A DNA stretch of 10,656 nt from the NCBI GenBank assembly GCA_028868455.1, contig JAGWUK010000055.1, forward strand, positions 1 through 10,656, read 5' to 3'. This document shows, one piece after another, positions 1 to 6,987 of this stretch. Under the pieces are notes generated by a model. That model made no database searches, had not been told where the DNA came from, and was given only the letters and a program-made list of their open reading frames with translations. Source of the DNA: Burkholderiales bacterium (lineage in GTDB: Bacteria > Pseudomonadota > Gammaproteobacteria > Burkholderiales > Burkholderiaceae_D). The translations under genes and the position numbers were made by a program. How positions within the stretch are numbered: position 1 is the first letter of the stretch; each line of letters opens with the position of its first letter.

Positions 1-1401
1 GGTAAATGCAAACCTGTCTGTGCAACCCATGTGCCGCGTGCCAATTTACTGTATTCACCAAGAAATAAAATTCTCGCGACGTCGTTGCTGGTCGAGGCGT
101 TTTTGTATGAAGAGCAAACGCGGCGCGGCGTCTCCATCAAGCACTGGGAAGAGTTTGAGGATGTCGCCGACCATTGCACGGTATGCCATAAATGCGTTAC
201 GCCTTGCCCGGTTGATATCGATTTTGGCGATGTGTCGATGAACATGCGCAATCTGTTGCGCAAGATGGATAAAAAGTCTTTCAATCCTGGTACAGCATCG
301 GCGATGTTCTTTTTGAATGCAAAAGATCCGGCGACGATCAAGGCTGCCCGAAAAGTGATTTTTGGCTGGGGTGTGGCCGCTCAACGCTTCGGTAATACGG
401 TCTTGCACAAAATCGCTAAAAAACAAACCAAGGCGCCTCCGGCATCGCTGGGGAAACCGGCAATGAAAGAGCAGGTGATTCATTTCATTAACAAAAAAAT
501 GCCGGGTAATTTGCCGAAAAAAACCGCGCGCGCTTTGTTGGATATTGAAGACGACAAAATCGTGCCGATTATTCGCGACCCCAAGACAACCACGGCGGAT
601 ACGGAAGCCGTATTCTATTTCCCGGGTTGTGGTTCTGAACGATTGTTTTCGCAGGTTGGACTGGCGACGCAAGCCATGTTATGGAATGTCGGCGTTCAGA
701 CCGTATTGCCGCCCGGCTATCTGTGCTGCGGTTATCCGCAACGTAGCGCAGGACAATATGATAAAGCTGAAAAAATGATCACCGATAATCGCGTGTTATT
801 TCATCGTATGGCCAATACTTTGAATTACCTCGATATCAAAACGGTTGTCGTTTCATGCGGCACTTGCTACGACCAATTGGCGACTTACCAGTTCGATAAA
901 ATTTTCCCGGGTTGCCGCATTATCGATATTCACGAATATCTGCTGGAAAAAGGCCTCAAGCTTGAAGGCGTGAATGGCACGCGGTATATGTACCACGACC
1001 CTTGCCATACACCGATGAAATTGCAGGACCCGCTGAAAACCGTGAATGCGCTGATTACCACGGTCGATAACGTCAAAATCGAAAAGAGCGAGCGTTGCTG
1101 CGGCGAAGCCGGTACTTTGGCAGTTTCGCGCCCTGATATTTCCACGCAGATCCGGTTCCGGAAAGAAGAAGAAATGCACAAGGGCGCGGATAAATTACGC
1201 GCAGACGGTTTTAGCGGCGATGTCAAGATTCTGACTTCGTGCCCGGCTTGCCTGCAGGGACTTACACGATATAACGAGGACAGCAATACGACAGCGGATT
1301 ACATCGTGATTGAAATGGCCAAGCACGTCTTGGGCGAAAACTGGCTGCCGGAATACGTTGCCCGTGCCAATAATGGCGGCATAGAACGGGTCTTGGTATG
1401 A
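1..1401 (+). CDS. FAD-linked oxidase / Fe-S oxidoreductase, C-terminal part (5' truncated by window edge)
   Basis: The frame is open from the first base, so this is the C-terminal 466 residues of a larger protein; the first GTG (position 31) lies inside the gene and is not the start. Visible motifs in order: the end of a 4Fe-4S cluster (C3, C7), a second ferredoxin cluster CxxCxxCxxxCP (C59, C62, C65, C69), then two cysteine-rich CCG-type domains marked by PGCGSE, LCCGYP, SCGTC, DPCH, RCCGEAG and SCPACLQG. This order is known from the Fe-S half of glycolate/lactate oxidase-type enzymes (GlcF/LutA-like). In Burkholderiales it is commonly fused to an N-terminal FAD-binding oxidase domain in a protein of over 1000 residues, which I expect upstream. 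The likely role is moving electrons from a 2-hydroxyacid or similar substrate to the quinone pool at the membrane; the substrate cannot be told from this part. The stop codon overlaps the next gene by 4 nt (ATGA), indicating translational coupling. Confidence 0.88.
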   Translation, partial: GKCKPVCATHVPRANLLYSPRNKILATSLLVEAFLYEEQTRRGVSIKHWEEFEDVADHCTVCHKCVTPCPVDIDFGDVSMNMRNLLRKMDKKSFNPGTASAMFFLNAKDPATIKAARKVIFGWGVAAQRFGNTVLHKIAKKQTKAPPASLGKPAMKEQVIHFINKKMPGNLPKKTARALLDIEDDKIVPIIRDPKTTTADTEAVFYFPGCGSERLFSQVGLATQAMLWNVGVQTVLPPGYLCCGYPQRSAGQYDKAEKMITDNRVLFHRMANTLNYLDIKTVVVSCGTCYDQLATYQFDKIFPGCRIIDIHEYLLEKGLKLEGVNGTRYMYHDPCHTPMKLQDPLKTVNALITTVDNVKIEKSERCCGEAGTLAVSRPDISTQIRFRKEEEMHKGADKLRADGFSGDVKILTSCPACLQGLTRYNEDSNTTADYIVIEMAKHVLGENWLPEYVARANNGGIERVLV

Positions 1402-1838
1402 GTACGGACGCAATACAGTGCGAATTGTGCCATCCGCAAAACGAGGATCTCGTTTTTGCCAATGCGCAATGGCGAGTGATTTTGGTTGATGACGCAAATT
1501 ATCCCGGGTTTTGTCGCGTGATCTGGAATGACCATGTTCGTGAAATGACCGACCTTGATGAGGTCAGTCGCAATGAGCTAATGCAAGCTGTCTGGAACGT
1601 CGAGGCAGTTATACGTGACGTTTTGCAGCCACACAAAATCAATCTGGCCAGCCTGGGCAATATGGTGGCACATCTGCATTGGCACCTGATCCCGCGGTAT
1701 ACCGATGACCGCCATTTTCCTCAACCGATCTGGGCAGCCGCACAACCGCACACGCAGGTCAACGAGCGCCTGGCGGAGCGCCGCGCCTTGTTGCCGCAGT
1801 TACGCCAAGCTTTAGTTTTACGTTTTCAACATGCATAA
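1398..1838 (+). CDS. HIT family protein (histidine triad nucleotide hydrolase-like)
   Basis: This 146-residue protein has the signature HLHWHLIPR at residues 92-100, with the triad histidines H92, H94 and H96. The following DD..HFP.P.W stretch (residues 103-112) is typical of bacterial HIT hydrolases related to diadenosine polyphosphate hydrolases. The family cleaves phosphoanhydride or phosphoramidate bonds in nucleotides, using the central histidine as nucleophile; the exact substrate is not readable here. It is probably cytosolic, with no signal peptide or membrane segment. An N-terminal CELC pair (C8, C11) resembles the CxxC seen near the start of many HIT proteins, sometimes as a metal ligand. 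The ATG overlaps the stop of the Fe-S oxidoreductase gene by 4 nt, and the DUF971 gene follows 2 nt after its stop, so the three are probably one transcript. Length is normal for the family. Confidence 0.93.
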   Translation: MSTDAIQCELCHPQNEDLVFANAQWRVILVDDANYPGFCRVIWNDHVREMTDLDEVSRNELMQAVWNVEAVIRDVLQPHKINLASLGNMVAHLHWHLIPRYTDDRHFPQPIWAAAQPHTQVNERLAERRALLPQLRQALVLRFQHA

Positions 1839-1840
1839 CC

Positions 1841-2260
1841 ATGACGACTAGCAAACCGCAACCGACCGCATTAAACGCAAGGACGCAGGCCTGCGTATTG
1901 GAAATCGCATTCGACGATGGCAAGAATTTTTCTCTGCCTTTTGAGTTACTGCGTGTGTATTCGCCATCTGCCGAGGTAAGGGGGCATGGCGCAGGTCAGG
2001 AGACCCTGCAAACCGGTAAGCGCCTCGTCAACCTGCTGGGTATTGAGCCAGTTGGCAACTATGCCGTCAGGCCTTTGTTTTCTGACGGGCATAGTACTGG
2101 TATTTTTTCTTGGGAGTATTTGTACTGGTTGGGCGACAACGCGACACAGTTATGGCAAGACTATCTGGAAAAATTGCAGGCGGCGGGTTTTACAGGCGAA
2201 TCTGGCCGCGATGCACCGATGGCGGATAAAGCTGGTTCAGCTTGTGCGAGCAAGCACTAA
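1841..2260 (+). CDS. DUF971 domain protein (gamma-butyrobetaine hydroxylase N-terminal-like)
   Basis: This is a 139-residue cytosolic protein. The core, about residues 18-115, has the DUF971/GBBH-like N-terminal pattern: a first strand with DDGK, the segment LPFELLRVYSPSAEVRGH, then VGNYAVRPLFSDGHSTGIFSWEYLYWLG. The same domain is found at the N-terminus of gamma-butyrobetaine hydroxylase, where it binds zinc, and in the plant Fe-S scaffold HCF101. Here the cysteine cluster of the hydroxylase form is absent: the corresponding stretch reads SPSAEVRGH, although the histidine of SDGH is kept. Zinc binding as in the eukaryotic enzyme is therefore unlikely. The last 25 residues look disordered and carry the only other cysteine. 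It lies 2 nt after the HIT gene and probably ends the operon, since the next gene converges from the other strand 16 nt away. The function of free-standing DUF971 proteins is not established. Confidence 0.85.
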   Translation: MTTSKPQPTALNARTQACVLEIAFDDGKNFSLPFELLRVYSPSAEVRGHGAGQETLQTGKRLVNLLGIEPVGNYAVRPLFSDGHSTGIFSWEYLYWLGDNATQLWQDYLEKLQAAGFTGESGRDAPMADKAGSACASKH

Positions 2261-2276
2261 AAGCCTGCCATTCAAA

Positions 2277-2978
2277 CTATTGCAGGTCCGCATGATCGTA
2301 GTAGATGCTGCCCCTTACTTCCGTGCCCAATCCTAACTGCCTTTGTATAGCGTGTTCTAATTTTGATTGCGCAGGCTCTTGTTCTCCATGTTTGTTTATG
2401 AGCAAGGGTTTGAATTGCGCCTCTGCTTTGACATCGATGGCTAGCAAGTGATCGAAGTCTGGGCGACTGTCGATTTGCTTCAATAAAAACCGGTGGCGAC
2501 CTTCGCCAATTGGCAGATAGACGATGCGTTCATGTTGGATATGTTGAGCTGATAAATGCCGGAATAACAAAGTTGCTTCAACCTTGATCAACACATTCTT
2601 GTATTGTATTTTTCCGCCTTGCTCAAAATGGCCGTGAAAAATCGTGGCGCGAAATTCTCGTAATGCAGGTTGGGCATCAGGTGCCAGTCGCGCCAGTTCA
2701 AACTGTTGCGGCTCCAGGGTCCACAGATCCAGATTTCTGTTCAGTTGTTGCTTCAATTCTTTTTCTAGCTTGCGATCAGCGAGATGAATTTTCAAGACAA
2801 GCTGATAGTCGTGCGGCGCATGAAACATGGCGAGATGTGAGGCAAAAATTTCTTCGCTATTGCCGAATAAAAGCATGCCATGCAAACCGTAGGTCGGGCC
2901 GTGTTTTTTCATCGTTTCGGCGTAGCCAGCTTGCCAAACGCAGCATGTACAGAATAAAAATGTCAGGACAGTTTTCAT
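2277..2978 (-). CDS. Small exported protein of unknown function, histidine-rich N-terminal motif
   Basis: This is a 233-residue protein with a clear Sec signal peptide: K2, a hydrophobic stretch to about residue 15, and a likely cut after AGYA (A20). Cysteines 10, 12 and 13 lie in the signal and do not form a lipobox, so it is probably periplasmic rather than a lipoprotein. The mature N-terminus has a striking pattern: GLHGM (31-35), LFG, FASHLAMFH (45-53), then APHDYQ (54-59). I recall similar GLHG/ASHL/PHD patterns in uncharacterised exported proteins of Proteobacteria but know no assigned function. The remainder looks like mixed beta strands without an enzyme motif I recognise. The start lies 8 nt after the stop of the MDR reductase gene, so the two are probably co-transcribed. 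The Shine-Dalgarno sequence is weak. A metal-binding role for the histidines is only a guess. Confidence 0.8.
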   Translation of the reverse strand: MKTVLTFLFCTCCVWQAGYAETMKKHGPTYGLHGMLLFGNSEEIFASHLAMFHAPHDYQLVLKIHLADRKLEKELKQQLNRNLDLWTLEPQQFELARLAPDAQPALREFRATIFHGHFEQGGKIQYKNVLIKVEATLLFRHLSAQHIQHERIVYLPIGEGRHRFLLKQIDSRPDFDHLLAIDVKAEAQFKPLLINKHGEQEPAQSKLEHAIQRQLGLGTEVRGSIYYDHADLQ

Positions 2979-2986
2979 AAAGATGC

Positions 2987-4021
2987 TCAGATTCTGACGA
3001 TCAACTTGCCACGATGCTCACCGGTGAATAAGGAGTTCAAGGCGTGCGGTAATTGTTCGAAACCGTCGATGAAAGTTTCTTCAAAAACGAGTTCGCCAGT
3101 CTTTACCCAGGCGGCAACGATGGGCAGCATTTCATCCATGCGATGCAGATAATCGCGAGCCAGTATGCCCTGCATGGTGGCTCGCTGGTACAACATGTGA
3201 TGTAGCAGACGCGGCCCCATTTCAGGATTATCCAGCCCACCGTTGTACTGGCTGATTTGTCCGCAAATGACGATGCGGGCACGCCGCTTGATCAGCGGGA
3301 TTACTGCATCGGTGACGAGACCGCCAACATTGTCGAAATACACATCGACGCCACCCGTCAGGCGCTGAATTTCGGTACTCAAGGTTTCGGCATCGCTGAA
3401 ATTTCTATAGTCGATTGCCCAGTCTGCATTCAGCTTTTCGGTCAACCAGGCGCATTTGGCAGCACCACCAGCGATGCCCAGTACGCGCGCGCCATGCCGT
3501 TTAGCAAATTGAACGACCAACGAACCGACCGCGCCAGCGGCGCCGGAGACGACAACGACTTCGCCCGCATGCGGTTTACCGGCTTCCGTTAAACCAAACC
3601 AGGCGGTACGGCCAGGCATACCAAGTACACCGAGCGCTGTACTGACAGGTGCCAGTTCCGGATCGATTTTTGTCAGGTCGCTGAAATGTACCCGTGCATG
3701 TGTCTGCCAGCCTGTCATGCCGAAAACCCAGTCGCCCGCTTGCAGTTTGTCAGTGCGCGAGGCCAGAACCTGACCGACGACGCCGCCCGCCTGCACCGTA
3801 TTGAGTGGATGGGGTTGCGGGTTGTAGGTTGGTTTGGCGGACTGATTAATGCGCATATACGGATCAACGCTGATGTAGCGTGCCTCAATCAGTACCTCGT
3901 CACGATCCAGTCCTGCATCCAGTACTTGCTCCTGCATCGTGTAATGATCTGTTCCGACCACACCCTGAGGATGGCGGCTGTACAACCATTGCTTATGAAT
4001 TGTGTTGAGTGCGTTGAGCAT
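2987..4021 (-). CDS. NADP-dependent oxidoreductase, zinc-free MDR family (alkenal/curcumin reductase-like)
   Basis: From the ATG at 4021 this is 344 residues, the usual length of the family; a longer version from a TTG at 4096 would add 25 hydrophobic residues absent from relatives. Motifs: VDPYMR (52-57), GMPGRTAWFGL (134-144), the glycine-rich NADPH loop SGAAGAVGS (159-167), and DVYFDNVGG (226-234), followed by ICGQISQYN. The zinc-ligand cysteines of alcohol dehydrogenases are missing. The pattern matches the group of prostaglandin/leukotriene B4 reductases, plant 2-alkenal reductases and E. coli CurA (YncB), which reduce the C=C bond of alpha,beta-unsaturated carbonyls with NADPH in the cytosol. 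The natural substrate here is unknown; detoxification of reactive aldehydes or ketones is a reasonable inference. The gene faces away from a LysR regulator across an 89-nt gap, suggesting regulation by it. The small exported protein gene follows 8 nt downstream. Confidence 0.9.
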   Translation of the reverse strand: MLNALNTIHKQWLYSRHPQGVVGTDHYTMQEQVLDAGLDRDEVLIEARYISVDPYMRINQSAKPTYNPQPHPLNTVQAGGVVGQVLASRTDKLQAGDWVFGMTGWQTHARVHFSDLTKIDPELAPVSTALGVLGMPGRTAWFGLTEAGKPHAGEVVVVSGAAGAVGSLVVQFAKRHGARVLGIAGGAAKCAWLTEKLNADWAIDYRNFSDAETLSTEIQRLTGGVDVYFDNVGGLVTDAVIPLIKRRARIVICGQISQYNGGLDNPEMGPRLLHHMLYQRATMQGILARDYLHRMDEMLPIVAAWVKTGELVFEETFIDGFEQLPHALNSLFTGEHRGKLIVRI

Positions 4022-4052
4022 AATGATCGGGAACGTGAGTGAGAAAACGGTG

Positions 4053-4081
4053 ATAATACGGAGATTAAAAAGTCTGGTAAA
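4053..4081 (-). promoter_or_regulatory. Predicted sigma70-type promoter of the MDR reductase operon
   Basis: Read on the minus strand, TTTACC (4081-4076) and TATTAT (4058-4053) are separated by exactly 17 nt. This puts the transcription start near 4046, about 25 nt before the ATG at 4021. The position supports the shorter reductase start, because the alternative TTG at 4096 would lie upstream of the promoter. It is a consensus match by eye only. Confidence 0.5.
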
Positions 4082-4099
4082 GCAACTTAAATTCAATTT
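4078..4099. promoter_or_regulatory. Candidate LysR-type operator in the divergent promoter region
   Basis: TAAAGCAACTTAA (4078-4090) fits the T-N11-A pattern of LysR boxes and has near-symmetric arms (TAAAG / CTTAA around CAA). Beside it, AAATT-C-AATTT (4089-4099) is a perfect 11-nt inverted repeat. Both lie at or just upstream of the predicted -35 of the reductase promoter and a few nt upstream of the regulator gene, where a LysR protein normally binds. AT-rich short palindromes are common by chance, so this is a weak call. Confidence 0.3.
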
Positions 4100-4110
4100 T
4101 TGTGTCCTGA

Positions 4111-5082
4111 ATGGAAATCATGAACTTGAGCGATTTACGTATTTTCAATGGAGTTGCGCGTCATCCGACGCTGGCAGCAGCCGCAGCAGAATTGCACCTG
4201 ACACCGTCGGCAATATCGAAGGCGTTGCGACGACTGGAAGCGGACATGAATACCAAGCTATTTGATCGTTCTGGCAAACAACTTCTGCTGAATGCAAATG
4301 GCCGCCGCATGCTGGATTTTTCCAGGGAAATTTTAAGTCTGGCCAGCCAGGCGAAGGCAGATATCAAAGGTGAGCACGCACTTATTGAATGTCGCGTTGC
4401 GGGGCCGGCCGTGTTGTTATGGCGCTATGCATCGCAGCTGAACGGTTTTTTGCAAAACTATAAGGAAAGCACGCTGAGCATCAAAACCATGTTTGAAGAC
4501 GACGCCCTGGCCGCCCTGATGCGTGGTGAAGTCAATTATGCGATCGTGACTTCGGAGGTCATTCATGGGCGTAGTAAGTACTGGCAGGCATCATGGTGTG
4601 CAACAGCACTAGGAAGCATGGAAATGCAACTGGTCGCAGCACCTTCTCATCCCTTGGTCGCCAAACTGCGTGCCAACGTTGCAGATAGGGATAGGATTGA
4701 AGACGAAATGAATAATACCGGATCTGCGCTACTTTATAGCGAGTCAGCCGCCGTGTTGTCCTATGACTTCGTCAGCCCGTCGCATTCATTATTTTGCGGT
4801 GAGCAGCGGGGAAGCCGGTCTGATGGCTGGCGTGACGACCAGTTGCCGCGGCGCATTCGATACTGGATTGATGATTTGCATTTATTGTTGCAAATGGTGA
4901 GGAGCGGCAAAGCGCTGGCTTATCTCCCCGACTTTGCCGTATCAGACCAGGGCTTTTTACGCCTTGTGGTAAGCGATTGCACATTTCTTTGCAACGAGCA
5001 GGTTTGGTTAATTGCTGATGGGAAAAATGCGCCGTTCTGGCAACTTGAGCTTTCACACTACCTGCGGACGTGTCACGATTAA
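4111..5082 (+). CDS. LysR family transcriptional regulator
   Basis: This 323-residue protein has a typical N-terminal winged helix-turn-helix: DLRIFNGVARHPTLAAAAAELHL followed by TPSAISKALRRLE (about residues 8-43) and LFDRSGKQLLLNANGR (50-65). The rest, about residues 90-315, is the LysR effector-binding (type 2 periplasmic-binding-like) domain and is less conserved. It is slightly longer than the usual 300 or so residues. The ATG at 4111 is used here; the ATG three codons later (4120) would give MNLSDLRIF, which fits family N-termini equally well, and neither has a strong Shine-Dalgarno sequence. It is transcribed divergently from the MDR reductase gene, the classical arrangement in which a LysR protein controls its neighbour and often represses itself. 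The effector is unknown; an unsaturated carbonyl or related compound would be consistent with the neighbour, but that is inference. Confidence 0.92.
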   Translation: MEIMNLSDLRIFNGVARHPTLAAAAAELHLTPSAISKALRRLEADMNTKLFDRSGKQLLLNANGRRMLDFSREILSLASQAKADIKGEHALIECRVAGPAVLLWRYASQLNGFLQNYKESTLSIKTMFEDDALAALMRGEVNYAIVTSEVIHGRSKYWQASWCATALGSMEMQLVAAPSHPLVAKLRANVADRDRIEDEMNNTGSALLYSESAAVLSYDFVSPSHSLFCGEQRGSRSDGWRDDQLPRRIRYWIDDLHLLLQMVRSGKALAYLPDFAVSDQGFLRLVVSDCTFLCNEQVWLIADGKNAPFWQLELSHYLRTCHD

Positions 5083-5128
5083 GCAAAACGCATTGTTGAT
5101 TCACGTTAAGTGCCCGCTGGAGGATTGC

Positions 5129-5167
5129 TTGACAATCGCTGGTCGCGAACCAGACTTAGGCTACAAT
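5129..5167 (+). promoter_or_regulatory. Candidate promoter region of ubiE
   Basis: A perfect -35 hexamer TTGACA (5129-5134) and a good -10 TACAAT (5162-5167) lie upstream of ubiE, but they are 27 nt apart, 10 nt more than the optimum. TACAAT alone could be the working -10, with a poor -35 near 5139-5144, placing the start near 5174 and a leader of about 30 nt. The 122-nt gap between the LysR gene and ubiE and the clear -10 make it likely that ubiE begins a new transcript here. Confidence 0.4.
5139..5153. repeat. Inverted repeat CTGGT-CGCGA-ACCAG inside the ubiE promoter spacer
   Basis: Perfect 5-nt arms (5139-5143 and 5149-5153) flank CGCGA, and the element lies wholly between TTGACA and TACAAT. 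It could be an operator, or a chance palindrome; its position is the only support for function. Confidence 0.35.
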
Positions 5168-5175
5168 CCGGTGCA

Positions 5176-5186
5176 GTAAAATTTAC
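5176..5186. repeat. Inverted repeat GTAAA-A-TTTAC at the probable ubiE transcription start
   Basis: A perfect 11-nt odd palindrome begins 9 nt downstream of the TACAAT hexamer, 18 nt before the ubiE start codon. It is compatible with an operator or the base of a small leader hairpin. No known regulator consensus is recognised. Confidence 0.25.
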
Positions 5187-5204
5187 CAGAGAAAAGGTAA
5201 CGCT

Positions 5205-5939
5205 ATGAGTAACACCACCCATTTCGGCTATACCACGGTCGAAGAAGACCAAAAAGTTCATAAGGTTGCAGAAGTATTTCATTCGGTTGCAGCGAAGTAC
5301 GACATCATGAATGACGTCATGTCGGCAGGTTTGCACAGGATATGGAAAATATTCACCATTGCGCAGGCAGGGGTGCGTCCCGGCTTCAAGGTGCTTGATA
5401 TTGCAGGCGGTACCGGTGACCTGGCGAAAGAGTTCGTTAAGCAGGCTGGCAAGTCAGGTGAAGTCTGGCATACCGATATTAATGAATCCATGTTGAGAGT
5501 CGGGCGTGATCGTCTCTTGAATAAAGGTCTGATTACCCCCACCTTACTGTGCGATGCTGAAAAATTACCGTTTCAGGATAATTACTTCGATCGCGTCACC
5601 GTTGCTTTCGGATTGCGCAATATGACACACAAAGATCAGGCATTGGCAGAAATGCGCAGGGTGTTGAAGCCGGGTGGCAAACTGCTCGTGCTGGAATTTT
5701 CCAAAGTTCCGGAAATTTTGCAGAAACCTTATGACATTTATTCGTTCAAAGTATTGCCGTGGATGGGGCAGAAAATTGCTAATGATGCCGATAGCTATCG
5801 TTATCTGGCGGAATCTATTCGCATGCATCCGGATCAGGAGACTTTAAAGGCAATGATGGAAACTGCGGGACTGGAAAAAGTACAGTATTTCAATTTGACT
5901 GCAGGTGTGGCAGCGCTGCATACCGGGATCAAGCTTTGA
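5205..5939 (+). CDS. ubiE: Ubiquinone/menaquinone biosynthesis C-methyltransferase UbiE
   Basis: UbiE transfers a methyl group from S-adenosylmethionine to C-2 of 2-polyprenyl-6-methoxy-1,4-benzoquinol in ubiquinone synthesis, and to demethylmenaquinol where menaquinone is made. The 244-residue length is typical. Visible motifs: [22 protein letters not shown] near the N-terminus (residues 21-42), the SAM-binding [10 protein letters not shown] (63-72), the acidic D91 after the second strand, CDAEKLPF (116-123), [11 protein letters not shown] (130-140) and [15 protein letters not shown] (152-166). The ATG at 5205 is preceded by AAAGG with 7 nt spacing. It opens the block ubiE / Tim44-like / ubiJ / ubiB. 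E. coli has ubiE-ubiJ-ubiB without the Tim44-like gene. It follows the LysR gene by 122 nt and probably has its own promoter. Confidence 0.97.
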   Translation: MSNTTHFGYTTVEEDQKVHKVAEVFHSVAAKYDIMNDVMSAGLHRIWKIFTIAQAGVRPGFKVLDIAGGTGDLAKEFVKQAGKSGEVWHTDINESMLRVGRDRLLNKGLITPTLLCDAEKLPFQDNYFDRVTVAFGLRNMTHKDQALAEMRRVLKPGGKLLVLEFSKVPEILQKPYDIYSFKVLPWMGQKIANDADSYRYLAESIRMHPDQETLKAMMETAGLEKVQYFNLTAGVAALHTGIKL

Positions 5940-6033
5940 TATTGGAAAGTAAGGGTAAGTCTGCTGCAACAGTTCTGGCGGAATTAACCCGATTTTATAG
6001 AAATCCTTTATTTCAGGATAAGGAGTCTGTTTC

Positions 6034-6939
6034 ATGAAAAAATTTTTCATCGCGATGCTAATGGTCGTTAGCACGCTGGCAATGACTGCTGGCGATGTGT
6101 ACGCCAAGCGTCTTGGCGGTGGCAGTTCGATAGGACGACAGTCTGGCAATGTCACACGTCGCGTCGCGCCACCACCATCAAATACCAGTAATCTCAATCA
6201 GGCCAGACCAGCTGCGCCGGCAGCGACACCCGGCGCAGCCATTCCGCCTAAGCCAGCCAGTCCATGGAAGGGCATTGTCGGCGGTCTGATCGGTGGCGCA
6301 TTACTGGGCGCCATGTTTTCCCATTTCGGTCTTGGCGGTGCGCTGGGTAGTATGCTTGGCTCGATCGTGACGATTGCGTTACTGGCTTTTGCTGTCATGT
6401 TCATCATTCGTTTGTTCAAGAAAAATAGCCAGGGTTCTGCAACGCAGGCGTATTCCAGTCCTGCCTATGCTGGCGTTTCTGCAACGCCAGAGATTGGTTC
6501 CCGACTGGACTCATCGGCTTTTCAAAGCAACGCAGCTCCTGTTGCCGAGCAGACTGCACCGTGGGGTATTCCTGCCGATTTTGATGTACCGGGTTTTCTG
6601 CGGAATGCCAAAACTTACTTCATCCGCCTGCAGGCAGCATGGGATAAAGCGGATATCAACGATCTGCGCGAATTTACCAGCCCTGAAATGTACGCAGAAT
6701 TGAAATTGGAAATCCAGGAGCGCGGGGCAACGCCGAACGTAACCGACGTCGTTACTATTGATGCCGAAATGTTGGGATTGGAAACCGTTGGCAATATGCA
6801 TCTGGCGAGCGTGCAATTCTCTGGCATGATCAAAGAGTCGCAAAATGCACCAGCTGAAGCGTTTAAAGAAGTCTGGAATTTATCCAAACCGATTAACGGG
6901 CAAGGTGGCTGGGTATTGGCAGGTATTCAACAGATGTAA
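6034..6939 (+). CDS. Tim44-like domain membrane protein
   Basis: This 301-residue protein starts with a signal peptide (MKKFFIAML, likely cut after VYA at A24), followed by KRLGGGSSIGRQ (25-36), a motif typical of bacterial Tim44-like proteins. A Pro/Ala-rich linker (45-78) leads to a Gly-rich hydrophobic segment (about 80-99) and a second membrane segment (about 104-127) ending in RLFKK. A second linker (130-180) leads to the C-terminal Tim44-like domain (about 183-300). In mitochondria this domain is in the import motor subunit Tim44 and can contact lipid; the bacterial role is not established. The start has a strong AGGAG (6021-6025) 8 nt before ATG. It lies 94 nt after ubiE and is followed by a 209-nt gap ending in a terminator. 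Its place among ubi genes suggests a membrane accessory role in quinone synthesis, but this is inference from position. Confidence 0.9.
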   Translation: MKKFFIAMLMVVSTLAMTAGDVYAKRLGGGSSIGRQSGNVTRRVAPPPSNTSNLNQARPAAPAATPGAAIPPKPASPWKGIVGGLIGGALLGAMFSHFGLGGALGSMLGSIVTIALLAFAVMFIIRLFKKNSQGSATQAYSSPAYAGVSATPEIGSRLDSSAFQSNAAPVAEQTAPWGIPADFDVPGFLRNAKTYFIRLQAAWDKADINDLREFTSPEMYAELKLEIQERGATPNVTDVVTIDAEMLGLETVGNMHLASVQFSGMIKESQNAPAEAFKEVWNLSKPINGQGGWVLAGIQQM

Positions 6940-6948
6940 TCTTCGGAA

Positions 6949-6977
6949 TTGAAGCTAGCCGTGATGGCAACGATAGT
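6949..6977 (+). promoter_or_regulatory. Candidate promoter just after the Tim44-like gene
   Basis: TTGAAG (6949-6954) and GATAGT (6972-6977) are separated by exactly 17 nt, each matching 4 of 6 consensus bases. They would start a transcript near 6984, running to the terminator at 7112-7140 (about 155 nt) or, on read-through, into ubiJ. The hexamers are only moderate, so this is tentative. Confidence 0.3.
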
Positions 6978-6987
6978 TTTAGAGCGT

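Noticed and set aside
55..672. 205-codon minus-strand frame opposite the Fe-S oxidoreductase
   Set aside because: The plus strand encodes clear Fe-S cluster motifs here; the antisense product is basic and motif-free.
2240..2255. GCTTG-TGCGAG-CAAGC hairpin at the DUF971 gene end as a terminator between the convergent genes
   Set aside because: The stem is only 5 bp, lies inside the coding region, and has no T-run on either strand.
4022..4096. N-terminal extension of the MDR reductase from a TTG codon at 4096
   Set aside because: It adds 25 hydrophobic residues absent from the family and would start upstream of the predicted promoter; the ATG at 4021 fits family length.
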